Source of the DNA: Nitrospina sp.
GTDB taxonomy: Bacteria > Nitrospinota > Nitrospinia > Nitrospinales > VA-1
Assembly: GCA_018673915.1 (NCBI GenBank)
Contig: JABHBK010000067.1
Span: 59,292 to 123,291 of the forward strand
DNA length: 64,000 nt
Direction: 5' to 3'
This document shows, piece by piece, positions 25,720-35,432 of the stretch; the stretch's first letter is position 1, and every line of letters begins with the position of its first letter. Made by a program: the position numbers and the translations under genes. The notes below the pieces were generated by a model that searched no databases, had not been told where the DNA came from, and saw nothing but the letters and a program-made list of their open reading frames with translations.

Positions 25720-27690
25720 ATGAGAAAAAGTAAATCAAACAAAAAAGTAATGTTAATCAATGCTCAGCATCCTGAAGAATGCCGGGCGGTCGTCTTGGAC
25801 AATAATGTTATCCAGGATTACATCGTGGAACATTCCTCGCGAGAGCAAATTAAAGGGAATGTTTATTTAGGAGTGATAAATCGAGTTGAACCTTCTATTG
25901 AAGCGGCTTTTGTCGATTTTGGTGGGAAAAAGTTCGGTTTTTTACCTTTCAAGGATGTTTTGAAAGAATCCTATGTTCATACCGGTGAAAAAAAGGCAAA
26001 AGTAAGGATTCAAGATGTTCTAATTCGCGGCCAGCGCATTTTGGTTCAGGTGGCAAAAGAGAGCCGGGATGCCAAGGGTCCTTCACTGACCAATGCGATG
26101 AGTTTGGCAGGGAGGTTCCTGGTTTTAATGCAGGGACATGGGAGTGCAGTTTCGAGAAAAATTGAGGATGAAAGTGAGAGAAAAAAACTTAAAGATATTG
26201 TCGCGGATTTTAATTTGCCAGAAAATCTGGGAATTATAATTCGTACAGCCGGATTAGGGCAGACTAAAGTCGAATTGCAAAAAGATGTGCAGATGCTCCT
26301 GAAAATTTGGGATAAAATTGAAGCCGGGCGACAAAATGAAACTACATCTGCTCCATTTTTAATTTACCAGGAACCCGGGTTGGTTGTTAGGACAGTTCGG
26401 GATCATTTTAGCAGCGATACCTCTCAAATCATCGTCGACAATTCTGATTCTTATAAAGATTTAAAAGATTTTGTGAAATTGGTTATGCCCCGTAACCGAA
26501 ACCTGGTCAAATTCTATAAGGAAACAAAGCCTTTATTCTCTGAATACAACGTAGAAGATCAGATTGAATCCATTTACCAGCGCAAGGTCTTATTGCCTTC
26601 AGGTGGATCTATTGTGATTGATATTGGTGAAGCCATGGTTTCTATTGATGTCAACTCAGGTAAAACCAAAGGGGGGCTGGATCTGGAAGAAACGGCTGTA
26701 ACAACTAATCTTGAAGCCGCTAAAGAAGTCGCACGTCAACTCAGATTGAGGGATCTAGGGGGCTTAATCGTTATTGATTTTATCGATATGTTCCAAAAAA
26801 GGAATAAGGCTGCTGTAGAGAAAGAGGTCAAGCAATCCTGTAAAACAGATAAGGCTCGAATTAATTTAGCTCGGATTTCAAAGTTTGGTTTGCTGGAGAT
26901 GTCCAGACAACGAATCTCCCCACCTGTTAAAGAAGGAGTTTTTACACAGTGTGGACTATGTGAGGGGACTGGATTGGTTCGATCCATGGACTCCATAATT
27001 CTAAATGTTCTAAGAAAAATTCATGAAATAATTGCGAAAGATAGAGTGAAAGTACTTTCTCTGGAAGTTTCTCCAGAAGTCTCTAATTACTTTTTAAATC
27101 ATAAATTAAGTGTTTTGGCGGATTTAAAAACCAAGCATTTGGTTGATTTTCGCTTCCAGATTACACATGGATTGTCTTATGAAAACTTCAAATATAATGT
27201 GTCGGAAGTATGGGAAGTTGAGACTGTTCCAGAGGCGAAATCACCTGAAAAACCTGAAGCAGCTATTGAGCCTAAAGAATCGGGAAATCGGACTCAGAAA
27301 AGTGCAAGTGGGCAGGAGGGCGCAGATAAAACTGTAAATGGAAATCAGGAGAATGCAGAAAAGAAGGAGCCCGGAAATGCCAAGCCCAATGCTAAAAGAA
27401 GATATACCCGCCGAAAACCAGCTGCCCGTAAGGGACCTCCAAGAGGTAGATATCGGCGTCCGAATCAGGCATCAAAGCCCGCGGAAGAGGGAGCACCGAG
27501 CCAAAACGCTACTTCAGACCCTATAATTGAGCCGCAAGCAGGGAAGCCTGAATCATCTAAAGATAATAATCCACCAGACCTTAGCTTACCGCTACCTCCC
27601 ATGCCCATGCCTTATGTACGGGAGAGCACGAAACTAGGTGGCGAACCACCTGTATCGAATGAGCCGGCAAAAGATGGAGCGGGCGACTGA
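25720..27690 (+). CDS. rng: Ribonuclease E/G
   Basis: This 656-aa endoribonuclease acts in rRNA processing and mRNA decay. An S1 RNA-binding domain lies at about residues 38-125. The DNase-I-like catalytic core has SIVIDIGEAMVSIDVNSG (about 294-311) and LIVIDFIDM (about 349-357), which contain the two metal-binding aspartates. The Zn-link CGLCEGTG lies near 410. After about residue 505 the protein is a low-complexity tail rich in Lys, Arg, Pro, Glu and Gln, with an Arg-rich patch (RRYTRRKPAARKG). The tail resembles the unstructured degradosome-scaffold part of RNase E but is shorter. The long leader hints at autoregulation. Confidence 0.92.
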   Translation: MRKSKSNKKVMLINAQHPEECRAVVLDNNVIQDYIVEHSSREQIKGNVYLGVINRVEPSIEAAFVDFGGKKFGFLPFKDVLKESYVHTGEKKAKVRIQDVLIRGQRILVQVAKESRDAKGPSLTNAMSLAGRFLVLMQGHGSAVSRKIEDESERKKLKDIVADFNLPENLGIIIRTAGLGQTKVELQKDVQMLLKIWDKIEAGRQNETTSAPFLIYQEPGLVVRTVRDHFSSDTSQIIVDNSDSYKDLKDFVKLVMPRNRNLVKFYKETKPLFSEYNVEDQIESIYQRKVLLPSGGSIVIDIGEAMVSIDVNSGKTKGGLDLEETAVTTNLEAAKEVARQLRLRDLGGLIVIDFIDMFQKRNKAAVEKEVKQSCKTDKARINLARISKFGLLEMSRQRISPPVKEGVFTQCGLCEGTGLVRSMDSIILNVLRKIHEIIAKDRVKVLSLEVSPEVSNYFLNHKLSVLADLKTKHLVDFRFQITHGLSYENFKYNVSEVWEVETVPEAKSPEKPEAAIEPKESGNRTQKSASGQEGADKTVNGNQENAEKKEPGNAKPNAKRRYTRRKPAARKGPPRGRYRRPNQASKPAEEGAPSQNATSDPIIEPQAGKPESSKDNNPPDLSLPLPPMPMPYVRESTKLGGEPPVSNEPAKDGAGD

Positions 27691-27696
27691 AAACCT

Positions 27697-28428
27697 TCAG
27701 GCATATTTAGCGCAACGGAAACCGGTGTCCCAATACCGCATTTGAGGAGGGGAAAAATTCCGGTAAGGTAACATTGTGAACTGTTTTAAAAACCCGTGTT
27801 CACGCTTATTAATTGAACCACCACGGGTCACCTTAAACTTCTCCCCAAAGTTGTTATCTTGCATGATGGAGTTAGGGTAGGGTTTATACCAGCTTGCGGT
27901 CCACTCCGAAACATTTCCGTTCAATCCCCATATGCGATATGTGCTGACATCTCCCTCAAGGGCGTTTACCGGTTGTACTTGTTTACCGAAATTGGCGGTG
28001 CCTTTTTCAAAGTCGTTGCCCCATACGAAAAGCCTGTTGTCACTTCCTCGGGCTGCTTTTTCCCATTCATACTCCATTGGCAGACGCTTGCCAAGCCAAT
28101 GGCAATAGGCATCGGCTTCGTACCAACTAATTCCGCTGACCGGCAAATTCATTTGCTGTACAGGATATTGGGCCTGAGGTTTGAACCGCATGAATTCTTC
28201 ATAGGTGACCTCGAATTGATCCATATAAAAGGCCTTCAAAAAATATTGTTGTTCTGGTTGTGCATTGAGAGCAGATGTTTTTTCCGACATGAATTGCAGG
28301 ATTTTACTCTTTGGATTAAGGCCTAATGTGAACTCGCCTTCAGGAATGAGTACCATCCCTGTATGTTTCTGGGCTTCGCAGGAAACAAAAAATATTAATA
28401 AGAGTGCAATCAGGAATATTCTATTCAA
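27697..28428 (-). CDS. SUMF1/FGE-sulfatase domain lipoprotein
   Basis: This 243-aa protein has a lipoprotein signal peptide with lipobox FVSC (Cys17). A single SUMF1-type domain follows. Its blocks are MVLIPEGEFTLG, MDQFEVTYEEFMRF, SWYEADAYCHWLGKRLPMEY, NVSEWTASWY, TRGGS and the terminal GFRCA. Its start overlaps the 3' end of the upstream HmuY-like gene by 8 bp, so the pair is an operon. No sulfatase is nearby. Its 3' end is convergent with the RNase E/G gene (6 bp apart). Confidence 0.82.
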   Translation of the reverse strand: MNRIFLIALLLIFFVSCEAQKHTGMVLIPEGEFTLGLNPKSKILQFMSEKTSALNAQPEQQYFLKAFYMDQFEVTYEEFMRFKPQAQYPVQQMNLPVSGISWYEADAYCHWLGKRLPMEYEWEKAARGSDNRLFVWGNDFEKGTANFGKQVQPVNALEGDVSTYRIWGLNGNVSEWTASWYKPYPNSIMQDNNFGEKFKVTRGGSINKREHGFLKQFTMLPYRNFSPPQMRYWDTGFRCAKYA

Positions 28429-29137
28429 CTTTTTCAGCAGGAGCTGGGATGTTTTTGGCTAAATGGGTGTCAGGAATCACAAATATACTTGAGCCCGGTT
28501 CCGTCAATATGTATTCAATTGTGAGACACGCCGCTTCTTCACGTGTGCACATCATGGAACGGCATTCGTTCGCTTCTTGGGAACAATAGTAGTTCAAGAT
28601 TCTCATTTTCATGAAGATGCCATCTTTTAATTTTAAGGCATAAACATTTCTCCTGGATTCTATATTATGTGTCCGGGTACGATAATTGTACCAACCAGCC
28701 AACTCTTTATTGATTAAATTGCCCAGCGAGCGATGGTCCTGGGCATAGCCAATGTTCGGAGCGGTTTTAATATCATCAAAGTTGATAGGCCCCAGGTTAA
28801 TAACTCCAGTTTTTCCTAAGGGATTAGTTTTTCCACCATTTGAGATGATTTTTGTCCGGCTGAATCCAAGGTCCCATGAAATTTGGCTGAATTTACTAGA
28901 TTCTGACTCAGGAATTTTCTGGGTTTTCCCAGTGGAAAAATCCACCAGCGTCCAGGTATTCCTTTCCTTGGCATTAACTTTGATGATTGGATTTTTTGTG
29001 CTGATCTTCTTAATTTTTTTTGGGGGAAGGGGAACCGTTTCAAAATCTTCTATATTTTCCTCCATAAAGTTCAAGGTGGTATGGAACAAGAGGGTAGCCG
29101 CGAGAAGCATTAAAAATATACGTGGTGTCGGGTTCAT
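28421..29137 (-). CDS. HmuY-like exported protein
   Basis: This 238-aa protein has an N-terminal signal peptide or anchor (about residues 5-25). The middle resembles the HmuY fold. A WTLVDFSTGK strand is followed by ISWDLGFSRTKIISNGGKT (about 88-106), and later YALKLKDGIFMKMRILNYY. A cysteine cluster follows (YYCSQEANECRSMMCTREEA, four Cys counting the one after it), which is unusual. HmuY proteins of Bacteroidota bind haem, but the wider family is of unknown ligand, so a haem role is only a suggestion. It is the first gene of a two-gene operon with a SUMF1 lipoprotein. Confidence 0.55.
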   Translation of the reverse strand: MNPTPRIFLMLLAATLLFHTTLNFMEENIEDFETVPLPPKKIKKISTKNPIIKVNAKERNTWTLVDFSTGKTQKIPESESSKFSQISWDLGFSRTKIISNGGKTNPLGKTGVINLGPINFDDIKTAPNIGYAQDHRSLGNLINKELAGWYNYRTRTHNIESRRNVYALKLKDGIFMKMRILNYYCSQEANECRSMMCTREEAACLTIEYILTEPGSSIFVIPDTHLAKNIPAPAEKVE

Positions 29138-29261
29138 AAGCTTATTTTAGCATAGCCTCTTTTTGGTGCTCCTGACAAAACTTGGAGAGGGTAAGGACAA
29201 TGCAGTTTGATGATTTTTGTGAGCATAAAAGGGCTATTTATAAGAAATACAATTAGTTGAG

Positions 29262-29301
29262 AAAAGCTTAGCTTTTAATGCTATGTGCTATATTGTATAA
29301 T
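29262..29301 (+). promoter_or_regulatory. Candidate -10 element and adjacent inverted repeat
   Basis: A consensus TATAAT (29296-29301) lies 35 bp before the start at 29336. A perfect inverted repeat AAAAGC-TTA-GCTTTT (29262-29276) overlaps the place of the -35 and could be an operator. The -35 itself is poor. Confidence 0.35.
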
Positions 29302-29335
29302 TATTTACTAGAATTATAGATTAAAAAAACGAAAA

Positions 29336-29956
29336 ATGGGTAAAGATAGACATTTTGATTTTAAAAAAGTTCAGATAGAAAATTATTTAAAAGCGGAATT
29401 TAAGAAAAAATTTAAGAGCAACGGTAAAATTTCCCTCCGAAAAAGACAGAAATTTATCAGTGAGGTGACTCAAAAAATCGCTAAACGATTTGGGAAAGAT
29501 GTGCTGGTGCTGATAGATTTTGCTCGTAATGGTTTTTGTTCTGTGGTTTCCCCGGCTGAGACTGAATCTACGGATAAAGGCAAACTGGTTAAATCCTTTT
29601 CTCATCCTCAGGTATTTTATACCTCCCACTGTGTTGAACGTTTTAGCGAAAGAATGGAATCTCAGGAAAATTGTATTATTAAGTTGGATGCATTTTTCAG
29701 TGATGCACTTTCTACTTATGGCGAAAATGACGGATTCCTGACTTGTCCTGATGGGGTTTTTGCTTTTGATTTGATTGAAGGCCGCCTGATTGTAAAAACC
29801 TATATTAATTTTGATCTTTTATCGGATGATCAGATAAAGCAATTTTATGGTTTGGGTATGATTTCAATGCTTCCCAGGGAATACGCTACTAAAGATATTA
29901 TATCCGGCACAGATTTTATTTTAGCTGACGAGCATGAAGAATTTTTTAATAAATAA
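29336..29956 (+). CDS. Conserved-looking hypothetical protein
   Basis: This 206-aa soluble protein has no signal or membrane segment. The first 60 residues are very basic (Lys/Arg-rich helices). The middle has VFYTSHCVERFSERM (about 93-107), a motif style seen in several uncharacterised families where a His-x-x-x-Arg-Phe helix is conserved. The C-terminus is mixed alpha/beta. The family was not recognised. It stands alone between the minus-strand HmuY-like operon and ftsE, with its own candidate promoter. Confidence 0.6.
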   Translation: MGKDRHFDFKKVQIENYLKAEFKKKFKSNGKISLRKRQKFISEVTQKIAKRFGKDVLVLIDFARNGFCSVVSPAETESTDKGKLVKSFSHPQVFYTSHCVERFSERMESQENCIIKLDAFFSDALSTYGENDGFLTCPDGVFAFDLIEGRLIVKTYINFDLLSDDQIKQFYGLGMISMLPREYATKDIISGTDFILADEHEEFFNK

Positions 29957-30035
29957 ATAAAAATCTGCATTCGAACGCCGCGACTTTTTGTTTCTCCATT
30001 TTCTTCTCCACCTGAGTTCGTAAATTAATCTGAGT

Positions 30036-30692
30036 ATGATCCAATTATTTAATGTAATTAAAAATTATGGTAGCGGCAAGCCAGCGCTGGATGACGTCTC
30101 GATCAAAATTGAAAAGGGCGAGTTTGTGTTTTTAACAGGTCCGAGTGGTGCCGGTAAGACCACGATTCTCAAAATCCTTTTTGGATGGGAACATTATGAA
30201 GAAGGCCAGGTTTTGGTGCAGGGTATCAATGTTGGGCGCTTGGATGCAGGAAATATCCACACATTAAGGCGTTCAATGGGGGTGATTTTTCAAGACTATA
30301 AATTGCTTCCGAATAAAACAGTTTTTGAAAACGTTGCATTTGCACAGGAAGTAACAAACCGTGATCGAAAAAAAATAAAATTTAAAACATGGGAAGCCTT
30401 GAAAAATGTAGGGCTGACCCCAAAAAAAGATTCTTTTCCCGCCCAACTTTCCGGCGGTGAGCAACAACGTGTCGCTATAGCCCGAGCGATGGTAAATACC
30501 CCTCCTATTATTTTGGCAGATGAGCCAACGGGAAACCTGGATCAGGAAATCTCCAGCGAGATTTTAAAGCTTTTTGAAGAAATAAATCGCAATGGGGCAA
30601 CTATTGTTTTTGCGACGCATAGTCAGGAAATACTAAAACCTGGAAAGCATCGAGTGATAGTTTTAAACCGTGGAAAGGTTGTTTCATCGTGA
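30036..30692 (+). CDS. ftsE: Cell-division ATP-binding protein FtsE
   Basis: This 218-aa ABC ATPase works with FtsX at the division septum to switch on peptidoglycan hydrolases. Walker A is GPSGAGKTT (35-43), the Q-loop glutamine is in VIFQDYKLL (Gln86), the signature is LSGGEQQR (138-145) and Walker B is IILADEPTG (158-166). The length and the DYKLLP sequence are typical of FtsE. Its stop overlaps the ftsX start by 4 bp. Confidence 0.94.
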   Translation: MIQLFNVIKNYGSGKPALDDVSIKIEKGEFVFLTGPSGAGKTTILKILFGWEHYEEGQVLVQGINVGRLDAGNIHTLRRSMGVIFQDYKLLPNKTVFENVAFAQEVTNRDRKKIKFKTWEALKNVGLTPKKDSFPAQLSGGEQQRVAIARAMVNTPPIILADEPTGNLDQEISSEILKLFEEINRNGATIVFATHSQEILKPGKHRVIVLNRGKVVSS

Positions 30693-31606
30693 ATTCGGCC
30701 ACTCAAACATTGTTGACCAGTCTGAGAACAACGGTTTCAAACATTCGAGCTAATAAGCAAACCTTCCTGATTTCTGTCATGACCATTGCCATTTCGGTGG
30801 GTATTTTAGGGCTTTTTCTCATTATATTTTTTAATTTGAATGCGCTCTTAACAAGTTGGAACCAGCAAGTCCAATTGGTCGTTTATTTGAAGAATGATAT
30901 TTCTCCATCTGAAAAGAGCGATTTGAAAGATATATTTAAATCCAATTCAAAAATTCAATCTATGGAAGAAGTAAGTAAAGAAAAGGCTTGGGAAGAATTT
31001 AAATTAACTCAAAAAAATAGTGTGGGATTAGAACTGGACTTGGGTTTTAACCCTTTGCCTGATTCCTACAAAATCCGCTTTAAAGCCTCAGAAAACCGAT
31101 CACGGCATATAAGTGAATTTGCTGGCCAGCTCCAGAAAAATCGGGGCGTTGAATCGGTTGAGTATGGAGAAAAATGGATTGATCGTTTTGAAAAGTTTAT
31201 GATTTTTTGCCAGCTTTTTCTTTTGGGAGTTGGTGTTTTATTGAGTTTAGGATTGATCTTGATAATTTCTAATACCATTCGGTTATCTATTTATTCCAGG
31301 CAAGATGAAATTGAATTGATGTTATTAATTGGGGCGACTCCGAGTTTTGTCAAAATCCCATTTATTTTTGAGGGGATATTGCAGGGTTTGGCCGGTTCGT
31401 TTGTTTCTCTGGGCTTTATGGGGGCTGTTTATAGTTATTTAAAAACAGAGTTTCGACCTTCTATTGACTCACTTGCAAGAGGGATGGAGTTACAGTTTAT
31501 CTCTCAACCTTTTTTGCTGATGCTTGTTGGATTGAGCATACTGATTGGCTTTGTTGCCAGTTATATTTCAACCTATCAATACATGCAGGTTCTTAATAAA
31601 AGATGA
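30689..31606 (+). CDS. ftsX: Cell-division permease FtsX
   Basis: This 305-aa membrane protein has the FtsX layout. One helix lies at about residues 28-50, followed by a periplasmic loop of about 120 residues (55-170) that would contact the hydrolase activator. Three more helices lie near 175-198, 222-248 and 272-297. The start is GTG. It overlaps ftsE upstream and the EnvC-like gene downstream by 4 bp each, so the three are translationally coupled. Confidence 0.92.
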   Translation: MNSATQTLLTSLRTTVSNIRANKQTFLISVMTIAISVGILGLFLIIFFNLNALLTSWNQQVQLVVYLKNDISPSEKSDLKDIFKSNSKIQSMEEVSKEKAWEEFKLTQKNSVGLELDLGFNPLPDSYKIRFKASENRSRHISEFAGQLQKNRGVESVEYGEKWIDRFEKFMIFCQLFLLGVGVLLSLGLILIISNTIRLSIYSRQDEIELMLLIGATPSFVKIPFIFEGILQGLAGSFVSLGFMGAVYSYLKTEFRPSIDSLARGMELQFISQPFLLMLVGLSILIGFVASYISTYQYMQVLNKR

Positions 31607-32793
31607 TTTGTAGAGTTTCGATTTTCCCAATTTTTGTTATTTGCGGCATTATTGCTATTTTTTCTTCCAATTCATGGTCTGCAAGTAAAAGCTCTGCGGA
31701 AATTAAAATCCTATTAAAGGATGAGCAAAAAGAACTAAAAATTTTAAAGAATAAAATCGCTAAACAGGAGCAGTACATTTCTTCAGTAGGAAAAAAAGAA
31801 GGCCAGGTTCTCGGCAAGCTTAAGAAAATTGGTAATCAGATGAAAGTGAAAGAAAGAGAACTCAAGATTTACCAATGGAATTCTTTGATAAACATAAAAA
31901 AAATTAAGAAACTTGAGAAAGTTTTGAATGAAAATCAGAAGGAATTAGATGCGCAGAAGATATCTTTGGGAAAGCGTTTTCGCCATATTTATAAGGAGGG
32001 CCCGGTTTTTCCTCTGAAAGTGGCTTTTTCCTCTGAAGGTGTAAACGAACTATTGCAGCGTCTCAAATATTTGGAGTTGATTGCGGATTACGATGCCAAT
32101 TTGATGACAAGTTTTGAAGGTCGTCTTACTGGTTTGAAGAAAGAGAAACATTCTCTTCTTGCTGTGCGGGCTAAATTGGTGCGGCTGGAAAAAGAAGCCT
32201 TGAGTAAGCAAGGTGAATATGAAAATGCCAAAAAGGACAAAAAGAATTTTTTAAAAAAGATCAAGAAGAAGAAAAAACTGGGGATTCAAACCCGCAAAGA
32301 ACTTTTAAAGGCTTCCAACAATCTAAATGATCTAATAACAAAAATACTGAGTAAATTAGTATCTGGTGCAGGCCTGGATATTTCCGATAAAAAGGGTAGA
32401 TTGAATTTGCCTTTAAGGGGCAAGATTCTTAATAGATTTGGCAGACAAAAAGATAAGCAGTTCGGTTCGTTTATTGTCCATAATGGAATTAATATTAGGT
32501 CGAAAACGGGGTCATCCGTCCATGCGGTTTTTGATGGGAAAGTTCTTTATACTGGTGAACTGGGTGGTTATGGAAACCTGGTAATTATTGGGCACGGAAA
32601 AGATTATCACACTTTATATGGTCATTTAGATCGAATTAAAGTCAAACAAAACCAGATTGTTCAGACCGGTGATATTATTGGCCTCAGTGGAGATACGGGG
32701 TCGCTGATTGGAGAAACGCTCTATTTCGAAATGCGCAAGAGTGGCAAGCCCATTGAACCTGTTCGCTGGTTTAAGGTGGCTCGCCGCAAATAG
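31603..32793 (+). CDS. envC: EnvC-like murein hydrolase activator (coiled coil plus degenerate M23)
   Basis: This 396-aa exported protein has a signal peptide (about residues 1-27), a Lys-rich coiled coil (about 28-250) and a C-terminal LytM/M23 fold (about 285-396). The zinc and catalytic residues are altered. The HxxxD site reads HNGIN and the HxH site reads TLYFE, with both histidines absent. E. coli EnvC is likewise an inactive LytM that activates amidases under FtsEX control. The coupling to ftsEX supports the same role here. No amidase gene lies in the window. Confidence 0.9.
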   Translation: MICRVSIFPIFVICGIIAIFSSNSWSASKSSAEIKILLKDEQKELKILKNKIAKQEQYISSVGKKEGQVLGKLKKIGNQMKVKERELKIYQWNSLINIKKIKKLEKVLNENQKELDAQKISLGKRFRHIYKEGPVFPLKVAFSSEGVNELLQRLKYLELIADYDANLMTSFEGRLTGLKKEKHSLLAVRAKLVRLEKEALSKQGEYENAKKDKKNFLKKIKKKKKLGIQTRKELLKASNNLNDLITKILSKLVSGAGLDISDKKGRLNLPLRGKILNRFGRQKDKQFGSFIVHNGINIRSKTGSSVHAVFDGKVLYTGELGGYGNLVIIGHGKDYHTLYGHLDRIKVKQNQIVQTGDIIGLSGDTGSLIGETLYFEMRKSGKPIEPVRWFKVARRK

Positions 32794-32901
32794 GCTGATT
32801 GTCTTGCCGCTTTTAGTGGCATGAAGTCAGGTATTGGGTGCGTGGCTTCTCTAATTAATATATAATCGTGTTACCAAATTTTATATCAAGGAGATAATAT
32901 T

Positions 32902-34338
32902 TTGAAATTGTCATTGCTGAATAATGCAATTAAAGCTGGATTGACTCGGTGTCTGCTCGTCATCCTGTTGCTGGTGTTGCCAGCGCAGAATCTTTTTGCT
33001 GAAGAAGCCGCTGGAGATCCTAAACCGGATACTTATAATAAACTAAAGGTATTCTCCGAAATACTTTCTCTGATTGAATCAAATTATGTTGAATCTGTTG
33101 GAAGTGACACCATGATCGATGGTGCTATAAAAGGGATGGTTAAATCTCTTGATCCTCACACATCCTATTTGCCTCCTACGTCTTATAAAGAAATGCAGGT
33201 TGAAACAACCGGAAAGTTTGGGGGATTAGGCATCGAGATAAGTATTAGAGATGGTGTCCTTACCGTTGTTTCGCCGATTGATGATACTCCGGCTTTTAAA
33301 GTGGGATTAAAAGCAGGTGATAAAATCATTAAAATAGAAGATGAATCAACCCTTGATATGACTCTTCAAGATGCGGTTTCCCGGCTAAGAGGGGAAACCG
33401 GGTCTCCAATTAATATCACAATTTTCAGGGAAACTTTTAAGGCCCCTAAAGAATTTACTATCGTCAGGGCTATTATCAAAGTTCGGAGCGTTATCCATAA
33501 ACTCTATAAGAAGGATATTGGCTATATCAAAATCCGCAGTTTTTCAAAAAACACCAGTGTAGATCTGGATAAAGCTCTCGGTGAACTCGAGAAAAAAGAA
33601 ATATCCAAGCTGATCCTGGACTTACGGAACAATCCTGGGGGACTGTTGAACCAGGCTGTTGAAGTGACAGATCGCTTTTTGAATCGGGAAAATCTTATTG
33701 TTTACACTAAAGGACGTTCAGACGAACAGAATATGCGATTCACCAGCCACGATAAAGTAGCGGGTGTAGCTTATCCTCTGATTATTTTAGTTAATAGTGG
33801 AAGTGCCAGCGCATCTGAAATTGTTGCGGGCGCCTTGCAGGATTTAAATCGTGCCATTATTTTAGGAACTCCTACTTTCGGCAAGGGATCGGTCCAGACC
33901 ATTATACCGCTTAGTGACGGATCCGCCCTGAGGCTGACCACAGCTCGGTATTACACCCCCAGTGGCAGGGTGATTCAGGAAAATGGCATTGAGCCTGACA
34001 TCATCATTGAACGTGAAATTCCTGAAGAATTAGAAGATGACAAGGAAAAAGAAAAAGAATCGGAAGAAAAAACCCGTCTGCGGAGATTTTTGCGGGAAAA
34101 AGATTTGAAAAAACATTTGAAAGGTAAAAGTAGTATTGGTGATGTTGAAGAAGAAGGTAATGAAGAAACTTCTGTTAAAGAAGAAGCGGAAGAACCCCTT
34201 CTCAACGAAGACCTGATTAAGGACAATCAGCTGCAACATGCCGTTTCACTCCTTTCAGGATGGGAGGTCATGAAAAAGGTATTTAAGAATTTGCAAATAC
34301 CCGTTACCAATCCGGATAGTCGCGTCAGCATGCATTGA
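32902..34338 (+). CDS. ctpA: C-terminal processing peptidase, S41 family
   Basis: This 478-aa periplasmic serine protease has a signal peptide (about residues 1-33), a PDZ domain (about 105-185) and the S41 catalytic core. The nucleophile is in NSGSASASE (298-306) and the general-base lysine is Lys328 in TFGKGSVQT. Residues 375-440 form a Glu/Lys-rich low-complexity insertion before the end. The start is TTG with AAGGAGA about 9 bp upstream. It follows the EnvC-like gene by 108 bp. In other bacteria CtpA homologues degrade peptidoglycan hydrolases, which fits this neighbourhood. Confidence 0.92.
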   Translation: MKLSLLNNAIKAGLTRCLLVILLLVLPAQNLFAEEAAGDPKPDTYNKLKVFSEILSLIESNYVESVGSDTMIDGAIKGMVKSLDPHTSYLPPTSYKEMQVETTGKFGGLGIEISIRDGVLTVVSPIDDTPAFKVGLKAGDKIIKIEDESTLDMTLQDAVSRLRGETGSPINITIFRETFKAPKEFTIVRAIIKVRSVIHKLYKKDIGYIKIRSFSKNTSVDLDKALGELEKKEISKLILDLRNNPGGLLNQAVEVTDRFLNRENLIVYTKGRSDEQNMRFTSHDKVAGVAYPLIILVNSGSASASEIVAGALQDLNRAIILGTPTFGKGSVQTIIPLSDGSALRLTTARYYTPSGRVIQENGIEPDIIIEREIPEELEDDKEKEKESEEKTRLRRFLREKDLKKHLKGKSSIGDVEEEGNEETSVKEEAEEPLLNEDLIKDNQLQHAVSLLSGWEVMKKVFKNLQIPVTNPDSRVSMH

Positions 34339-34395
34339 TGCTGACTTCTTTCTTCGATTATTGAAAAACAATTTTTAAAGATTTTCATCCCACCC

Positions 34396-35409
34396 ATGCT
34401 TGTTCTAGGTCTAGAAACATCCTGCGATGAAACTGCCGCCGCTGTCTTGAAAGACGGCGGTAATCTTTTGTCTAATGTGATCAATGACCAAATTGGTATT
34501 CATTCTAAATATGGGGGAATTGTTCCTGAACTGGCAGGTCGGTCTCATATTGAACGGGTACACCGTGTTATTGAAGAGGCTGTACAAATAGCTGATGTCC
34601 AATTAAGTGATATTGACCTCATTGCCGTTACGATGGGCCCGGGATTGATCGGGTCATTGCTGGTAGGTTTGAACACCGCTAAAGGGCTTGCCTATGGACT
34701 CAATACACCCATGATCGGCGTGAATCATTTGGAAGGACATCTTTTTGCTATATTTCTACAGAAAAAAGTTGAGTTCCCCTTTATAGCTCTAATCGTTTCC
34801 GGAGGCCATACGGACCTTTATAGAGTGACTGATTTTGGACATTATAAATTATTGGGGCGTACCCGGGATGATGCGGCGGGAGAGTCATTTGATAAGGTAG
34901 GAAAAATGCTGGGACTTCCTTATCCAGGGGGACCGGGCATCGAAAAATTAGCACGACAAGGAAATGGAAAGTTACATAAATTCCCCCGAGCGTATTTGGA
35001 GAAAGGTTCTTTGGATTTTAGTTTCAGCGGATTGAAAACCTCGGTCCGCACTTTCTTGCAACGCAGAGAGCAGAACACTAGCATTAATTTGACGGATGAA
35101 GATATTTCAGCCGCGTTTCAGGAAGCGGTAATCGATGTTCTGGTGGATAAGCTGATCAGTGCCTGCAAAAATGAGCAACTAACAAGAATTGTTGTGACGG
35201 GTGGGGTAGCCTCAAATGGGGCCCTGCGTGAGGCAGTACAAAAAGCGGCTCAAGTCTGTGGTTTTGAGGCTTCTGTTCCAGATCCTATTTTTTGTACCGA
35301 CAATGCCGCCATGATAGCCTGTGCCGGTTATCATAAATATACCCGAGATCAAAGTTTGTCAGCAAACCTTAGAGGCTTGGATGCCAAAGCAAATCTTGCA
35401 TTAGAATAA
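34396..35409 (+). CDS. tsaD: tRNA threonylcarbamoyladenosine transferase subunit TsaD
   Basis: This 337-aa Kae1/Gcp-family protein transfers the threonylcarbamoyl group to A37 of ANN-decoding tRNAs, with TsaB and TsaE. Metal-binding His111 and His115 lie in VNHLEGHL, and the ASKHA-fold motifs LGLETSCDET (4-13), SGGHTDLY and VTGGVASN are all present. Its length is typical. It is the last plus-strand gene of the ftsEX-envC-ctpA block and is followed by an epimerase gene after 23 bp. Confidence 0.95.
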   Translation: MLVLGLETSCDETAAAVLKDGGNLLSNVINDQIGIHSKYGGIVPELAGRSHIERVHRVIEEAVQIADVQLSDIDLIAVTMGPGLIGSLLVGLNTAKGLAYGLNTPMIGVNHLEGHLFAIFLQKKVEFPFIALIVSGGHTDLYRVTDFGHYKLLGRTRDDAAGESFDKVGKMLGLPYPGGPGIEKLARQGNGKLHKFPRAYLEKGSLDFSFSGLKTSVRTFLQRREQNTSINLTDEDISAAFQEAVIDVLVDKLISACKNEQLTRIVVTGGVASNGALREAVQKAAQVCGFEASVPDPIFCTDNAAMIACAGYHKYTRDQSLSANLRGLDAKANLALE

Positions 35410-35432
35410 TTCCCCTCATATAGGAAAATGAA

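Noticed and set aside
27859..28326. 155-codon plus-strand ORF
   Set aside because: It is antisense to the SUMF1 lipoprotein gene, which shows full family motifs.
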